This document shows, one piece after another, positions 1 to 9,628 of a stretch of 64,000 bases of DNA (position 1 is its first letter; each line of letters begins with the position of its first letter). A model generated the notes under the pieces. The model searched no databases. It worked only from the letters and a program-made list of their open reading frames with translations, and was not told the origin of the DNA. Position numbers and translations under genes: made by a program. The DNA is taken from contig NZ_VDUZ01000005.1 in the NCBI RefSeq assembly GCF_008039615.1, forward strand, positions 1 to 64,000, read 5' to 3'. Origin of the DNA: Vineibacter terrae (lineage in GTDB: Bacteria > Pseudomonadota > Alphaproteobacteria > Reyranellales > Reyranellaceae).

Positions 1-378
1 CCGCCGGATGAGGTGCATGAGTGGGCTCAGGTCTCCTCTCCCGCAAGCGGGAGAGGAAGGGGCCCATCGCGTCAGCGATGGGAAGGTGAGGGGCCCAGCA
101 CGAGGCGCCGTGCGTGAGGCCCTCACCCGCCGGATGAGGTGCATGAGCGGGCTCAGGTCTCCTCTCCCGCAAGCGGGAGAGGAAGGGGCCCATCGCGTCA
201 GCGATGGGAAGGTGAGGGGCCCAGCACGAGGCGCTGCGCGTGAGGCCCTCACCCGCCGGATGAGGTGCATGAGTGGGCTCAGGTCTCCTCTCCCGCAAGC
301 GGGAGAGGAAGGGGCCCATCGCGTCAGCGATGGGAAGGTGAGGGGCCCAGCACGAGGCGCCGTGCGTGAGGCCCTCAC
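1..378. repeat. 126-bp tandem repeat, three copies
   Basis: Three near-identical 126-bp units begin at 1, 127 and 253, differing by only a few bases (for example gagtggg/gagcggg and gccgtgc/gctgcgc). Each unit contains the palindrome ctctcccgcaagcgggagag, a second short palindrome around cccatcgcgtcagcgatggg, and a closing cctcaccc motif. The same motifs recur as single copies at 22661, 29042, 47962 and 59219. Because 126 is a multiple of 3, the array is open in one frame and would give a 42-residue repeat, but I read it as non-coding. The array may continue upstream of the window. Confidence 0.95.
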
Positions 379-434
379 CTCGGCATATCGGCCGACGACC
401 GATATGCCTGTCCGGTCGCTGCCGCGACCGTCGA

Positions 435-456
435 CCTCTCCCGCTCGCGGGAGAGG
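435..456. repeat. Terminal palindrome of the repeat, touching livG
   Basis: A perfect inverted repeat (cctctcccgc / gcgggagagg with a short centre) ends three bases before the livG ATG. Its right arm, gggagagg, is purine-rich and resembles a Shine-Dalgarno sequence, although the spacing is short. The stem could also sequester the start region. This is the same arrangement as at selB (29184). Confidence 0.7.
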
Positions 457-459
457 TGC

Positions 460-1227
460 ATGAGCGCCGCCGTCCTCGACGTGCGCGGGCTGTCCAAGTC
501 GTTTGGCGGCGTGCGGGCGGTCGATGGCGTCGATTTCGCCGTCGCGGCCGGCGAGCTGCTGGCGCTGATCGGCCCCAACGGCGCCGGCAAGTCGACCTGC
601 TTCAACATGCTCAACGGCCAGCTGCGGCCCGATGCCGGCGGCGTGAGCCTCAACGGCCGCAGCATCGTGGGCCTGCCGCCGCGGCGGATCTGGCGCCTGG
701 GGGTGGGCCGCACCTTCCAGATCACCGCCACCTTCGTGTCGATGACGGTGCGCGAGAACGTGCAGATGGCGCTGCTGTCGCATCATCGGCGCATCGGCTC
801 GATGTTCGCGCGCGCCAGTGGCCTCTACCGCGCCGAGGCCGACGCGCTGCTCGAGCGCGTCGCCATGCGCGACCAGGCCGACCGTGTCTGCGGCGTGCTG
901 GCCTACGGCGATCTCAAGCGGGTCGAGCTGGCCGTGGCGCTGGCCAACGATCCCAGGCTGCTGCTGATGGACGAGCCCACGGCCGGCATGGCGCCCCGGG
1001 AGCGGGTGCAGCTGATGGAGCTGGCGGCGCGGCTGGCGCGCGAGCGCGGCATTGCCGTTCTCTTCACCGAGCACGACATGGACGTGGTCTTCGCCCATGC
1101 CGATCGCGTGATCGTGCTCGACCGCGGCCGGCTGATCGCGTCGGGCACGCCGGACCAGGTGCGCGCCGATCCGCAGGTCCAGGCCGTCTATCTCGGCTCC
1201 GGCGCGATGTACGGCCATGCGCAGTGA
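460..1227 (+). CDS. livG: ABC transporter ATPase, LivG type (branched-chain amino acid/urea/amide family)
   Basis: This 255-residue cytoplasmic ATPase would power uptake of a branched-chain amino acid, amide or similar substrate together with LivF and membrane permeases. Visible motifs are Walker A GPNGAGKST at residues 38-46, a degenerate signature loop (YGDLKRVEL) as is usual for LivG, Walker B LLLMDEPTAGM, and the switch histidine in FTEHDMD. The start is the first ATG after the upstream palindrome. The stop overlaps livF by 11 nt, so the two genes are translationally coupled. Permease and binding-protein genes are not in the window; if they lie upstream, the 126-bp repeat array separates them from livG. 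Substrate cannot be read from the sequence. Confidence 0.9.
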   Translation: MSAAVLDVRGLSKSFGGVRAVDGVDFAVAAGELLALIGPNGAGKSTCFNMLNGQLRPDAGGVSLNGRSIVGLPPRRIWRLGVGRTFQITATFVSMTVRENVQMALLSHHRRIGSMFARASGLYRAEADALLERVAMRDQADRVCGVLAYGDLKRVELAVALANDPRLLLMDEPTAGMAPRERVQLMELAARLARERGIAVLFTEHDMDVVFAHADRVIVLDRGRLIASGTPDQVRADPQVQAVYLGSGAMYGHAQ

Positions 1228-1948
1228 CGTAGGCCCTCCCGGTGCGATGCTGCAGGTCGACGGCCTGCACGCCTACTACGGCCGCGCCCATATCCTGGCC
1301 GACGTGGCGCTGGCGGCATCTTCCGGCGATGTGCTGGCCCTGCTGGGCCGCAACGGCGCGGGCAAGTCGACGACGTTGAAATCGATCATGGGCCTGGTGC
1401 GGCCGGCGGCGGGCGCGGTCGTGCTCGACGGCGCCCGCATCGACGGCCTGGCGCCCTATCGCATCGCGCGCCTGGGGCTGGGCTTCGTGCCCGAGGACCG
1501 GCGCATCTTCACCGACCTGTCGGTGATGGAGAACCTGGAGGTGGGGCGCCAGAAGCCGCGTCCCGGCGCGCCGACCTGGACGCCCGCCAGGCTGTTCGAG
1601 CTGTTCCCCAATCTGGGCCGCATGAAGGACCGGCCGGGCGGGCGCATGTCGGGTGGCGAGCAGCAGATGCTGACCATCGCACGCACCCTGATGGGCAATC
1701 CGCGCTGCGTGCTGCTCGACGAGCCGTCCGAGGGCCTCGCGCCGCTGATCGTCGAGCAGATGGCGGCCGCCATCCGCGCCATGCGCGCCGAGGGCTTGTG
1801 CGTGATCCTGTCGGAGCAGAACCTGCATTTCGCGTCGCTGGTCGCCGACCATGCCGTGGTCGTCGAGAAGGGCCGTGTGCGTTTTGCCGGGACCATGGAT
1901 GACCTGCGCGCCGATCCCACGGTGCGCGAGCAGTACCTGTCGGTGTGA
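1217..1948 (+). CDS. livF: ABC transporter ATPase, LivF type
   Basis: This 243-residue protein is the second ATPase of a branched-chain amino acid-type importer. It has Walker A GRNGAGKST, a canonical signature MSGGEQQM, Walker B CVLLDEPSEGLAP and the switch region LSEQN. Its length is normal for LivF (about 235-245). The ATG lies inside the 3' end of livG in another frame, which is the usual livG-livF coupling. The gene ends 11 bases before a palindromic repeat (1960-2080), which probably marks the operon end. Substrate specificity is unknown. Confidence 0.92.
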   Translation: MRSDVGPPGAMLQVDGLHAYYGRAHILADVALAASSGDVLALLGRNGAGKSTTLKSIMGLVRPAAGAVVLDGARIDGLAPYRIARLGLGFVPEDRRIFTDLSVMENLEVGRQKPRPGAPTWTPARLFELFPNLGRMKDRPGGRMSGGEQQMLTIARTLMGNPRCVLLDEPSEGLAPLIVEQMAAAIRAMRAEGLCVILSEQNLHFASLVADHAVVVEKGRVRFAGTMDDLRADPTVREQYLSV

Positions 1949-1959
1949 GGAGTCTTGCC

Positions 1960-2080
1960 TCCTCCAGCTTCGCTGGGGGAGGTGGCCGAAGGCCGGAGGG
2001 GGAGCCAACGTGGTCTATATTACCAAACCACGTCGGCTCCCCTCCGCCCCTTCGGGGCACCTCCCCACTGCGTGGGGAGG
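1960..2080. repeat. Long palindromic repeat, 'cctcc-agc-ttcgct-ggggga' family
   Basis: The left part (cctccagcttcgctggggga, then ggccgaaggccggaggggga) is mirrored by the right part (ctcccctccgccccttcggg, then cctccccactgcgtggggag), with accacgt/acgtggt at the centre. The whole element can fold into one long branched hairpin. Closely related copies lie at 13723-13850 and 62480-62604. Here it follows livF and could act as a terminator. Confidence 0.9.
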
Positions 2081-2445
2081 ATGGAGGAACAAAATGTCTG
2101 GTTTCATTCCGCTTGTCGGGCAGCTGGCCGGCTCCCATATCCGCCCCCCGATCGGCGTCGGTGGAGGGTGAGGTCACGCATGCCTGAGGTCTTGCCGCGC
2201 GAGTCCTGCCGTTGCAGCGCAACATGGCGCGGCGGCGCGTCAGCGACTTGTTGTCATTGTTATCGTTGTTGTCACGCGATCCGGCGCGGGCGTCACCCCC
2301 TTTCCGCAGCTTCGCGCAGCTGTCGCGTCGCCCGTCAGCGCCAGCCTAAGTCCTTGACGGTATTGAGGCGGGACCCTTCCCGCTGTTTCCGGGCTTCGCG
2401 CCAAGGGATGCCGCGAGCGCAGTCGTTTTATTGCGGACGCACACC
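2081..2445 (+). other. Intergenic region upstream of hyuA
   Basis: No convincing gene is visible apart from a possible 25-codon reading frame at 2094. The stretch around 2250-2275 is unusually T-rich for this genome (repeated ttgtc/gttgt blocks) and could hold the hyuA promoter, but I see no clear -35/-10 pair. Confidence 0.4.
2094..2171 (+). CDS. Possible 25-residue leader peptide
   Basis: The ATG at 2094 is preceded by ggagg at a good distance (ggaggaacaaaATG). The frame encodes 25 residues starting MSGFIPLVGQLAG and ending in a glycine run. The ribosome-binding sequence is the edge of the palindromic repeat at 1960-2080. There is no homology argument. It may be a leader for hyuA or chance, and I list it only because of the good ribosome-binding site. 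Confidence 0.2.
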   Translation: MSGFIPLVGQLAGSHIRPPIGVGGG

Positions 2446-4494
2446 ATGACCTCATCGCCCTCCATCGTCGTCGGCGTCGATGTCGGCGGCACGTTCACCG
2501 ACCTGATCGCGGTCGACCAGCAGAGCGGTGCCGTGTCGCTGGCCAAGGTGCCGACCACGCCCGACAACCAGGCCTTCGGCGTCGTGGCGGCTCTGGAGGC
2601 GGCGGCGCTCGACCCGCGCGCCCTGCAGGCGGTCGTGCACGGCACCACCACCACCACCAACGCGCTGCTGGAACGCAAGGTGGCCAGGGTCGGGCTGATC
2701 ACGACCAGGGGCTTCCGCGACGTGCTGGAGCTGGGCCGGCGCACGCGGCCGAAATCCTACGGCCTCACCGGCAGCTTCGAGCCGCTCATCGCGCGCGAGC
2801 TGCGGCTGGAGGTGCCCGAGCGCATGGACGCCGAGGGCGAGGTCGTCACGGCGCTCGACGAGGCGGCGGTGCGCCAGGCGGCCGAGCGCCTGCGGGACGC
2901 CGGCTGCGAGGCGCTGCTGATCCACTTCCTGCACAGCTACATCAATCCGGCGCACGAACTGCGCGCCGCCGACATCGCGCGCGCCGTGTGGCCCAACGCC
3001 TATGTCACCGCCGGCCACCAGATCGTGTCGGAATATCGCGAGTACGAACGCGGCACCACCGCCAGCATCAATACCGCCGTGCAGCCGATCCTCGACCGCT
3101 ATATCGGCCGCCTCGTCGGCGAGCTGAAAGGCCGCGGCTTCGCGCGCGACCTGCTGGTGATGCAGGGCAATGGCGGCACGGTGACCGCGGGCATGGTCGC
3201 CGCGCACGCCGTCAACACCGTGATGTCCGGGCCGGCCTCGGGCGTGATGGCCGCCGCCTACACCGGCCGCGCCTGCGGTCAGGACAACCTGATCACCTAC
3301 GACATGGGCGGCACCTCGACCGATGTCGGCCTGATCAAGGACGGCGTGCCGCAGGTCTCCAGCGAGCTCGACCTCGAGTACGGCATGCCGATCCACGTGC
3401 CCATGGTCGACGTGCACACCATCGGCGCCGGCGGCGGCTCGATCGCGCATGTCGATCCGTCGGGCATGCTGCGGGTCGGACCGCACAGCGCCGGCGCCCG
3501 GCCGGGACCGATCTGCTACGGCCGCGGCGGCGAGCAGCCCACCATCACGGATGCCAACCTGGCGCTGGGCCGGCTCAATCCCGACCACCTGCTGTCGGTC
3601 GACACGCCGGTCTCGCTCGATCACGTGCGCGCCCGCATCGCCGCCGAGGTCGGCGACAAGCTCGGCCTCGACTGGGCGGCGGCCGCGGCTGCGATCCTGC
3701 GCGTCGCCAACGATCGCATGGCGGGCGCGATCCGGCTGGTGTCCCTGGCCCGCGGCTACGACCCGCGCGACTTCGCGCTGTTCGCCTTCGGCGGCGCCGG
3801 CCCGCTGCATGCCGTGCCGCTGGCGCGCGAGCTGGCGATCCCCAAGGTGCTGGTGCCGGCGCGGCCCGGCATCACCAACGCGCTGGGCTGCGTCGTGGCC
3901 GACCTGCGCCATGACCATGTGCGCACCGTCAACACGCCGCTGCCGGCGCTCGACGAGGGACGCGTGCGCGCCATCCTCGAGGCGCAGATCACCGAGGGCG
4001 AAGCGACGCTGAGGCAGGAGGGCGTGGCGATCGAAGGCATCACGCGCCTGCATTTCGCCGACATGCAGTTCCAGGGCCAGAGCCACATGCTCACGGTGCC
4101 GCTGCCGCATATCGACGTGTCGGTGCCCGAGCTGCGCGCCGCTTTCGAGGCTGCCTACTGGCGGCGCTTCGGCGTCGAGCTGCCGGAGATCCGGGCCGTG
4201 CTGGTGAACCTGCACAGCGCCGTGATCGGCCGCCGGCCATCGATCGACCTGGCGGCGCTGATGCGCGGCGAGAAGGCCAGGGACGTGGCCGGTGCCACGG
4301 TCGGCACGCGCCAGGTCTGGTTCGAGCAAGGCGGCTGGCACGACACGCCGATCCTGTCGCGCGACCGCCTGCCGCTTGATGCGCGCTTCGAGGGCCCCGC
4401 CATCATCGAGCAGCTCGACACCACCATCGTCGTCGAGCCCGGCAACAAGGTCTTGCTCGACCCCCTCGGCAACCTCGTGCTGGAGGTCGCATGA
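2446..4494 (+). CDS. hyuA: Hydantoinase/oxoprolinase family protein, subunit A (HyuA-like)
   Basis: This 682-residue protein belongs to the N-methylhydantoinase A / 5-oxoprolinase / acetone carboxylase-beta family, which uses ATP to open or carboxylate cyclic amides or ketones. The N-terminal phosphate-binding motif VDVGGTFTDLIAVD, a second motif TYDMGGTSTDVGLI and the glycine stretch GAGGGSIA mark the family's actin-like ATPase fold. Length (about 680-700) is normal. I prefer the ATG at 2446 over the in-frame TTG at 2431. The partner subunit B gene follows at 4816, separated by 321 bp of repeats. The exact substrate (N-methylhydantoin, oxoproline or other) is not determinable. Confidence 0.88.
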   Translation: MTSSPSIVVGVDVGGTFTDLIAVDQQSGAVSLAKVPTTPDNQAFGVVAALEAAALDPRALQAVVHGTTTTTNALLERKVARVGLITTRGFRDVLELGRRTRPKSYGLTGSFEPLIARELRLEVPERMDAEGEVVTALDEAAVRQAAERLRDAGCEALLIHFLHSYINPAHELRAADIARAVWPNAYVTAGHQIVSEYREYERGTTASINTAVQPILDRYIGRLVGELKGRGFARDLLVMQGNGGTVTAGMVAAHAVNTVMSGPASGVMAAAYTGRACGQDNLITYDMGGTSTDVGLIKDGVPQVSSELDLEYGMPIHVPMVDVHTIGAGGGSIAHVDPSGMLRVGPHSAGARPGPICYGRGGEQPTITDANLALGRLNPDHLLSVDTPVSLDHVRARIAAEVGDKLGLDWAAAAAAILRVANDRMAGAIRLVSLARGYDPRDFALFAFGGAGPLHAVPLARELAIPKVLVPARPGITNALGCVVADLRHDHVRTVNTPLPALDEGRVRAILEAQITEGEATLRQEGVAIEGITRLHFADMQFQGQSHMLTVPLPHIDVSVPELRAAFEAAYWRRFGVELPEIRAVLVNLHSAVIGRRPSIDLAALMRGEKARDVAGATVGTRQVWFEQGGWHDTPILSRDRLPLDARFEGPAIIEQLDTTIVVEPGNKVLLDPLGNLVLEVA

Positions 4495-4504
4495 TGAAAG
4501 AGAT

Positions 4505-4791
4505 GAACCACAGAGGCACAGCGCAGCCTTTGGCCGCAACCCAAAGGGCGGAGGAAGCGCTTCATGGTGAGCTTGTCGAACCATGAAGCGCCGCACCACC
4601 GCCCGTGCGACGCCTTCATGGTTCGACAGGCTCACCATGAAGGCTACCAAATCACCGCGGCTCGCGAAGATTCTTGAGGTTAGTAGTACAGAGACACAGA
4701 GATCACACAGAGGAAGACACCATTGCGCGCCGAATGCGCGCAGCTCTTCATCCTCTGTGCTGTCTCTGTGCCTCTGTGTCTCTGTGGTTAA
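4505..4791. repeat. Nested inverted repeat of 'cacagaggcacag / ctctgtgtctctgtgg' type
   Basis: The left side holds aaccacagaggcacag (4506 on) and acagagacacagagatcaca (from 4688). The right side holds the complementary series ctctgtgctgtctctgtg and cctctgtgtctctgtggtta up to 4791. The outer arms therefore enclose the second palindrome at 4557-4644. No gene is visible between hyuA and hyuB. The right-hand motif recurs at 62611-62636, where it encodes the hydrophobic core of the SoxD signal peptide. Confidence 0.8.
4557..4644. repeat. Inverted repeat, 'cttcatggttcgaca' type
   Basis: The left arm (gcttcatggtgagcttgtcg aaccatgaag) and right arm (cttcatggttcgacaggctc accatgaag) are almost perfectly complementary over about 30 nt, with a roughly 25-nt centre. 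This is the only copy of this family in the window. It sits inside the larger palindrome between hyuA and hyuB. Confidence 0.88.
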
Positions 4792-4815
4792 TCTTCACGT
4801 CGTCGGGCAAAGACC

Positions 4816-6525
4816 ATGACCACCATCGATCCTGTCACGCTGGCCGTGATTCAGAACGGCCTCAACCAGGTCTGCAACGAGATGGACCTGGCCTTCGTGC
4901 GCTCGGCCTTCTCGCCGGTGATCTCCGAGGGCATGGACCGCTCCGACGGCATCTACGACACGGTCGACGGCGCGCTGATCGCGCAGGGCGAGCTCGGCCT
5001 GCCGGTGTTCGTGGGCACCATGCAGTACTCGACCCGGGCCGTGATCGAGCGCGTGAAGAGCCATTATGGCGGCACCGTCGATCCCGGCGACGTCTTCATC
5101 GTCAACGATCCCTATCTCGGCGGCACGCACCTGATGGATGTGCGCTTCGTGAAGCCGTTCTTCTACAGGGGCGAGCTCTTCGCCTGGCTGGCCAACACCG
5201 GCCACTGGCCCGATGTCGGCGGCATGGTGCCGGGCGGCTTCTCGGCCAGCGCCACCGAGGTCGAGCAGGAAGGGCTGCGCCTGCCGCCGGTGAAGTTCTT
5301 CAAGAAAGGCGTGATGGACCAGGAGATCCTGGCCATCATCCTCAGCAACATCCGCATCGCCGACCAGCGCATCGGCGACATCAAGGCGCAGGCCGCGGCG
5401 CTCGACACCGGCGAGCGGCGCCTGACCGACCTGGTCGACCGCTACGGCGAGGACGTCGTGCGTGCGGCGATCGCCGAGCTGCGCCGCCGCGCGGCGCAGC
5501 AGATGCGGGCCCGGATCGCCACGATCCCGGACGGCGTCTACGAAGGCAGCTCGATCGTGGACTCCGACGGCGTCGTCGATGAGCCGCTCACCATCCGCAT
5601 GAAGATCACCAAGCGCGGCGAGACGCTTGGCTTCGACATGACGGGCTCCAGCCCGCCCTGCCGCGGGCCGATGAACAGCGTCATCGCCACCACGCGCTCG
5701 GCGATCTACCTCGCCATCAAGCATGTGTTCCCCGACGTGCCGATCAACGCCGGCACCTTCGAGCCGCTGCAGATCATCGACCCGGAAGGCACGTTCCTCT
5801 ACGCCCGGTATCCGCGGCCGGTGTCGGGCTGCGCCGCCGAGGTCAGCCAGCGCATTGCCGAGGCGGTGTTCGCGGCTCTCACCCATGCGATCCCCGACCG
5901 GCTGTTCGCGGCGCCGGCCGGCACCTCGGGCAACCTCGCGATCGGCGGCTACGACCCCAGGCGCGGCCGCTCCTATGTGATGTACCTGTTCACCGGCGGC
6001 GGCTATGGCGGCAGCTTCGAGGGCGACGGGCTGAGCAACGGCTGCTCGACGATCGGCATCTCCAAGATGCCGCCGGTCGAGGTCACGGAGCAGTACTACC
6101 CGGTGCTGTTCGAGGAGTTCGCGCTGGCGGAAGGCACCGGCGGCGCCGGCCGGCATCGCGGCGGCATGGGCGTGCGCTACGCCATCCGCATCCGCCGCGG
6201 CGAGGCGCGCGTCTCCATGGTGATGGACCACGGCCGCGTCGGCCCGCAGGGCGCGCTCGGCGGCGGCGACGGCGGCGTCAACACCGTGCGCATCGAGACC
6301 GGCGGCCGCACCTACACACCGCCGCACCTGTCGAAGGACCAGGACATCGAGGTCGGCCCCGGCGATGTCGTGCGCGTCACGACGCCCGGAGGCGGCGGCT
6401 ACGGCGACCCGCGCCAGCGCGATCCGGCGGCGATCGCGCGCGACCTCAGGCGCGGCTACTACACCGACGAGCAGGCGGCCGCGCTCTTCGGCGCCGGCCG
6501 CGTCAAGGCCGCCGCGGCGGAGTGA
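4816..6525 (+). CDS. hyuB: Hydantoinase/oxoprolinase family protein, subunit B (HyuB-like)
   Basis: This 569-residue protein is the B subunit partner of the HyuA-like protein upstream. Family features are the opening DPVTLAVIQNGL, the FVRSAFSPVISEGMD block, the metal-ligand region IVNDPYLGGTHLMD and the C-terminal glycine-rich TPGGGGYGDPRQR. The length is typical of HyuB (about 550-600). The ATG at 4816 gives the family-standard N-terminus, with only a weak ribosome-binding site. The two subunits normally form a heteromeric complex in the cytoplasm. The gene ends just before a hairpin repeat and faces ribH convergently. Confidence 0.88.
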   Translation: MTTIDPVTLAVIQNGLNQVCNEMDLAFVRSAFSPVISEGMDRSDGIYDTVDGALIAQGELGLPVFVGTMQYSTRAVIERVKSHYGGTVDPGDVFIVNDPYLGGTHLMDVRFVKPFFYRGELFAWLANTGHWPDVGGMVPGGFSASATEVEQEGLRLPPVKFFKKGVMDQEILAIILSNIRIADQRIGDIKAQAAALDTGERRLTDLVDRYGEDVVRAAIAELRRRAAQQMRARIATIPDGVYEGSSIVDSDGVVDEPLTIRMKITKRGETLGFDMTGSSPPCRGPMNSVIATTRSAIYLAIKHVFPDVPINAGTFEPLQIIDPEGTFLYARYPRPVSGCAAEVSQRIAEAVFAALTHAIPDRLFAAPAGTSGNLAIGGYDPRRGRSYVMYLFTGGGYGGSFEGDGLSNGCSTIGISKMPPVEVTEQYYPVLFEEFALAEGTGGAGRHRGGMGVRYAIRIRRGEARVSMVMDHGRVGPQGALGGGDGGVNTVRIETGGRTYTPPHLSKDQDIEVGPGDVVRVTTPGGGGYGDPRQRDPAAIARDLRRGYYTDEQAAALFGAGRVKAAAAE

Positions 6526-6537
6526 AGAAGAAGCGCT

Positions 6538-6628
6538 TCTGTCATCCCGAGCGTAGCGAGGGATCTCCTGCGAACGACGCACAGTGCGCCATCCACAGGA
6601 GATCCCTCGCTACGCTCGGGATGACAGG
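6538..6628. repeat. Inverted repeat 'gtcatcccgagcg', possible bidirectional terminator
   Basis: Arms of about 33 nt (tctgtcatcccgagcgtagc gagggatctcctg and its reverse complement) flank a roughly 25-nt centre. A second copy with matching sequence changes in both arms lies at 11985-12072. Both copies sit between convergent genes (hyuB/ribH here), so a two-way terminator role is a reasonable inference. Confidence 0.85.
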
Positions 6629-6683
6629 TGATGCGCGCCCGGCACGTCCTCCCCACGCTGAAGCGTGGAGAGGATCAGGAAGG

Positions 6684-7424
<741 letters not shown>

Positions 7425-7536
7425 TCATGCGACACGGGCAGGATACAGGATCGTCATTCGGCTGCCATGCGATTTTCGTCAAGGCACGGATGCGATGGCG
7501 TAGGATGACAATCGATACATCAGGAGTGGCTGACGC

Positions 7537-8568
7537 ATGACCAAGCGGCGCATCCATCTTCTCGCTCTGGGCGGCACCATCGCCACGCAGCCGGGCGAGC
7601 ACGGCATGAAGCACGGGCTGGACGGCGACGACCTGGTGCGCATGGTGCCGGGCCTCGACGCCGTCGCCGATGTGCAGGCCCGGACCGTGGCGCGCACCGG
7701 CAGCAGCAACCTGACGCTCGATGCCGTCTACGCGCTGGCGGCCCATATCGAGGCGATGGTCCAGCAGGGCGCCTGCGATGGCGTGGTCGTGACGCAGGGC
7801 ACCGACACGCTGGAGGAGACAGCCTTTCTGCTCGACCTCCTGCTGGACGTCGACATCCCGGTGGTGATGACCGCGGCGATGCGCAATCCCGCGCTCGCCT
7901 CCGCCGACGGTCCCGGCAACGTGCTGGCGGCGGTGCGCGTCGCGGCGACGCCGTGGGCCACGGCGCGCCGCGTCGGCGTGCTGGTCGCGATGCTCGATCA
8001 TGCCCATGCCGCCCTCGAGGTGGCCAAGACCCAGACCAGCCGGCTCGACGCCTTCCACAGCCCGTCGGCCGGGCCGGTGGCCACCCTCGCCGAGACGCGC
8101 GTGGTGCCGCTGATGCAGCCGGTGCGCGACTGGAAGGCAGTCGTGAGCGCCATCGTCGGCGCGTCGCCGGCGTCGCGGTTCGCCGGCGCGGCGCCGGTGG
8201 CGCTGCTCTGGCTCGGCCTGGGCGAGCACGGCGCCCTGCTCGACGCGCTGCTCGATGGCCCGCGCCACCTGGGCTATGGCGGCGTGGTGGTGGGCGCCAT
8301 GGGCGGCGGCCATGTGCCCGAGCCGATGGTGGCGCGCCTCACGATGCTGGCCGCGCAGCTGCCCGTGGTCGTGGCATCGCGCACCGGCGGCGGCCCGCTG
8401 CTGCGCCACACCTACGAAGGATCCGGGTCGGAGATCGCGCTGCGCGCCGCCGGCCTGATCTATGCCGGCCGCCTGCCGCCGCTCAAGGCGCGCCTGCTGC
8501 TGGACCTGCTGCTGCGCGCCGGCGCCGACCGTGCCGCCATCGCCGCGGCATTCGACAGCACCGGCTGA
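7537..8568 (+). CDS. ansA: L-asparaginase family protein
   Basis: This 343-residue amidohydrolase would convert asparagine to aspartate and ammonia. Both catalytic threonine motifs are visible: LALGGTIAT near the N-terminus and VVTQGTDTLEE around residue 90, followed by the conserved NPALASADGPGN segment. No clear signal peptide is seen, so a cytoplasmic location is likely. The ATG at 7537 follows caggag at a normal distance. It is transcribed away from ribH, and the 130 bp between the riboswitch and its start must hold its promoter. Related amidases or glutaminases cannot be excluded. Confidence 0.88.
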   Translation: MTKRRIHLLALGGTIATQPGEHGMKHGLDGDDLVRMVPGLDAVADVQARTVARTGSSNLTLDAVYALAAHIEAMVQQGACDGVVVTQGTDTLEETAFLLDLLLDVDIPVVMTAAMRNPALASADGPGNVLAAVRVAATPWATARRVGVLVAMLDHAHAALEVAKTQTSRLDAFHSPSAGPVATLAETRVVPLMQPVRDWKAVVSAIVGASPASRFAGAAPVALLWLGLGEHGALLDALLDGPRHLGYGGVVVGAMGGGHVPEPMVARLTMLAAQLPVVVASRTGGGPLLRHTYEGSGSEIALRAAGLIYAGRLPPLKARLLLDLLLRAGADRAAIAAAFDSTG

Positions 8569-8626
8569 GCCGGCCTATGACTCCCGTCCGCACGTCGCAT
8601 CCTCGGTTCCACGGCGGAGGCGCTTC

Positions 8627-9592
8627 ATGCATCGGCGATCGTTGCTGGCGGGTGTCGCGATGGCCGGCCTGGCGCCGGTTTCGGTCCGGGCGCAGGCGTT
8701 CCCTTCGAAGCAGATCCGCATCCTGGTCGGCTTCGCGCCCGGCGGCGGCGGCGACACCGTCGGCCGCATCCTGGCCCAGGAGATCGGCCGCGACGGCGGC
8801 CCGTCGGTCCTGGTCGATAACAAGCCCGGCGCCGGCGGCAATGTCGCCACCCGCGAGCTGATCCGATCCCCGGCCGACGGCTACACCGTCATGCTGGCCA
8901 ATGTCGGGGTGCTGGCGGTCAATCCCTACGCGATGAAGAGCGCCGGCTACGACCCGCAGACCGACCTCGCGCCCGTGAGCATGGCGGTCGAGTTCGCCAA
9001 TGTGCTGGTCGTGCATCCGTCCGTGCCGGCCCGCACGCTGGCCGAGTATCTCGACCTGGCGAAACGGCCCGAGGGCATGACCTACGGCAGCTCCGGCATC
9101 GGCAGCGCCGGCCATCTCGGCGGCGAGCTGCTGCGGGCGATGAGCGGCGCCAAGCTGACGCACGCGCCCTATCGCGGCGGCGGCCCGGCGATGAACGATC
9201 TGATCGCAGGCCATGTCCCGTCGCTGATCGCCAGCGCCCCCACGGCCACGGGCTTCATGCGCGAGGGCCGCATCCGGTCGCTGGCCGTGACCAGCGCGCG
9301 CCGCTCACCCTATGATCCCGATGTGCCGACGATCGCCGAGCTGGGCTTTGCCGGCTATGACGCCACCAACTGGTATGCCCTGGTCGCCCCGGCGGGCACG
9401 CCACCGCCGATCGTCGCGGCGCTCAATCGGCTGTTCGTGAAGGCGCTGCGCGCCGCCGAGGTGCGCGAGGCCTTGGCGAGGCAGGGCATCGAGTCCGTGC
9501 CGTCGACGCCGGACGAGCTCGCCGCCCGCATTGCCCGCGAGAGCGCTACCTGGAAGAAGGTGGTCACCGATGCCGGCATCCGGATCGAGTAG
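8627..9592 (+). CDS. Bug/TctC family periplasmic solute-binding protein
   Basis: This 321-residue secreted protein belongs to the tripartite tricarboxylate transporter substrate-binding (TctC/Bug) family. The signal peptide MHRRSLLAGVAMAGLAPVSV ends near RAQAF. Family motifs are KQIRILVGFAPGGGGDTVGR, NKPGAGGNVAT, THAPYRGGGPAMNDLIAGHV and the C-terminal EVREALARQGIE. The ATG at 8627 follows cggaggcgcttc. No TctA or TctB membrane gene is near, as is common for this expanded family. The ligand is unknown (organic acids, amino acids or amides are typical). Three more copies, one broken, lie in this window. Confidence 0.9.
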   Translation: MHRRSLLAGVAMAGLAPVSVRAQAFPSKQIRILVGFAPGGGGDTVGRILAQEIGRDGGPSVLVDNKPGAGGNVATRELIRSPADGYTVMLANVGVLAVNPYAMKSAGYDPQTDLAPVSMAVEFANVLVVHPSVPARTLAEYLDLAKRPEGMTYGSSGIGSAGHLGGELLRAMSGAKLTHAPYRGGGPAMNDLIAGHVPSLIASAPTATGFMREGRIRSLAVTSARRSPYDPDVPTIAELGFAGYDATNWYALVAPAGTPPPIVAALNRLFVKALRAAEVREALARQGIESVPSTPDELAARIARESATWKKVVTDAGIRIE

Positions 9593-9628
9593 GGCTGGCG
9601 CTTTGCGCTGCTGCAACGGAGGGTCATT

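Noticed and set aside
1-378. CRISPR-like array
   Set aside because: The units are 126-bp head-to-tail copies with no unique spacers and no cas genes nearby.
8-463. Open frame of 151 codons with a perfect 42-residue repeat
   Set aside because: It is the translation of the 126-bp tandem palindromic repeat; the same DNA occurs in clearly intergenic places, so I treat it as non-coding.
2452-4650. Very long open frame (over 700 codons) antisense to hyuA
   Set aside because: High-GC shadow frame; its composition is Arg/Asp/His-rich without motifs, and the sense strand encodes a clear HyuA.
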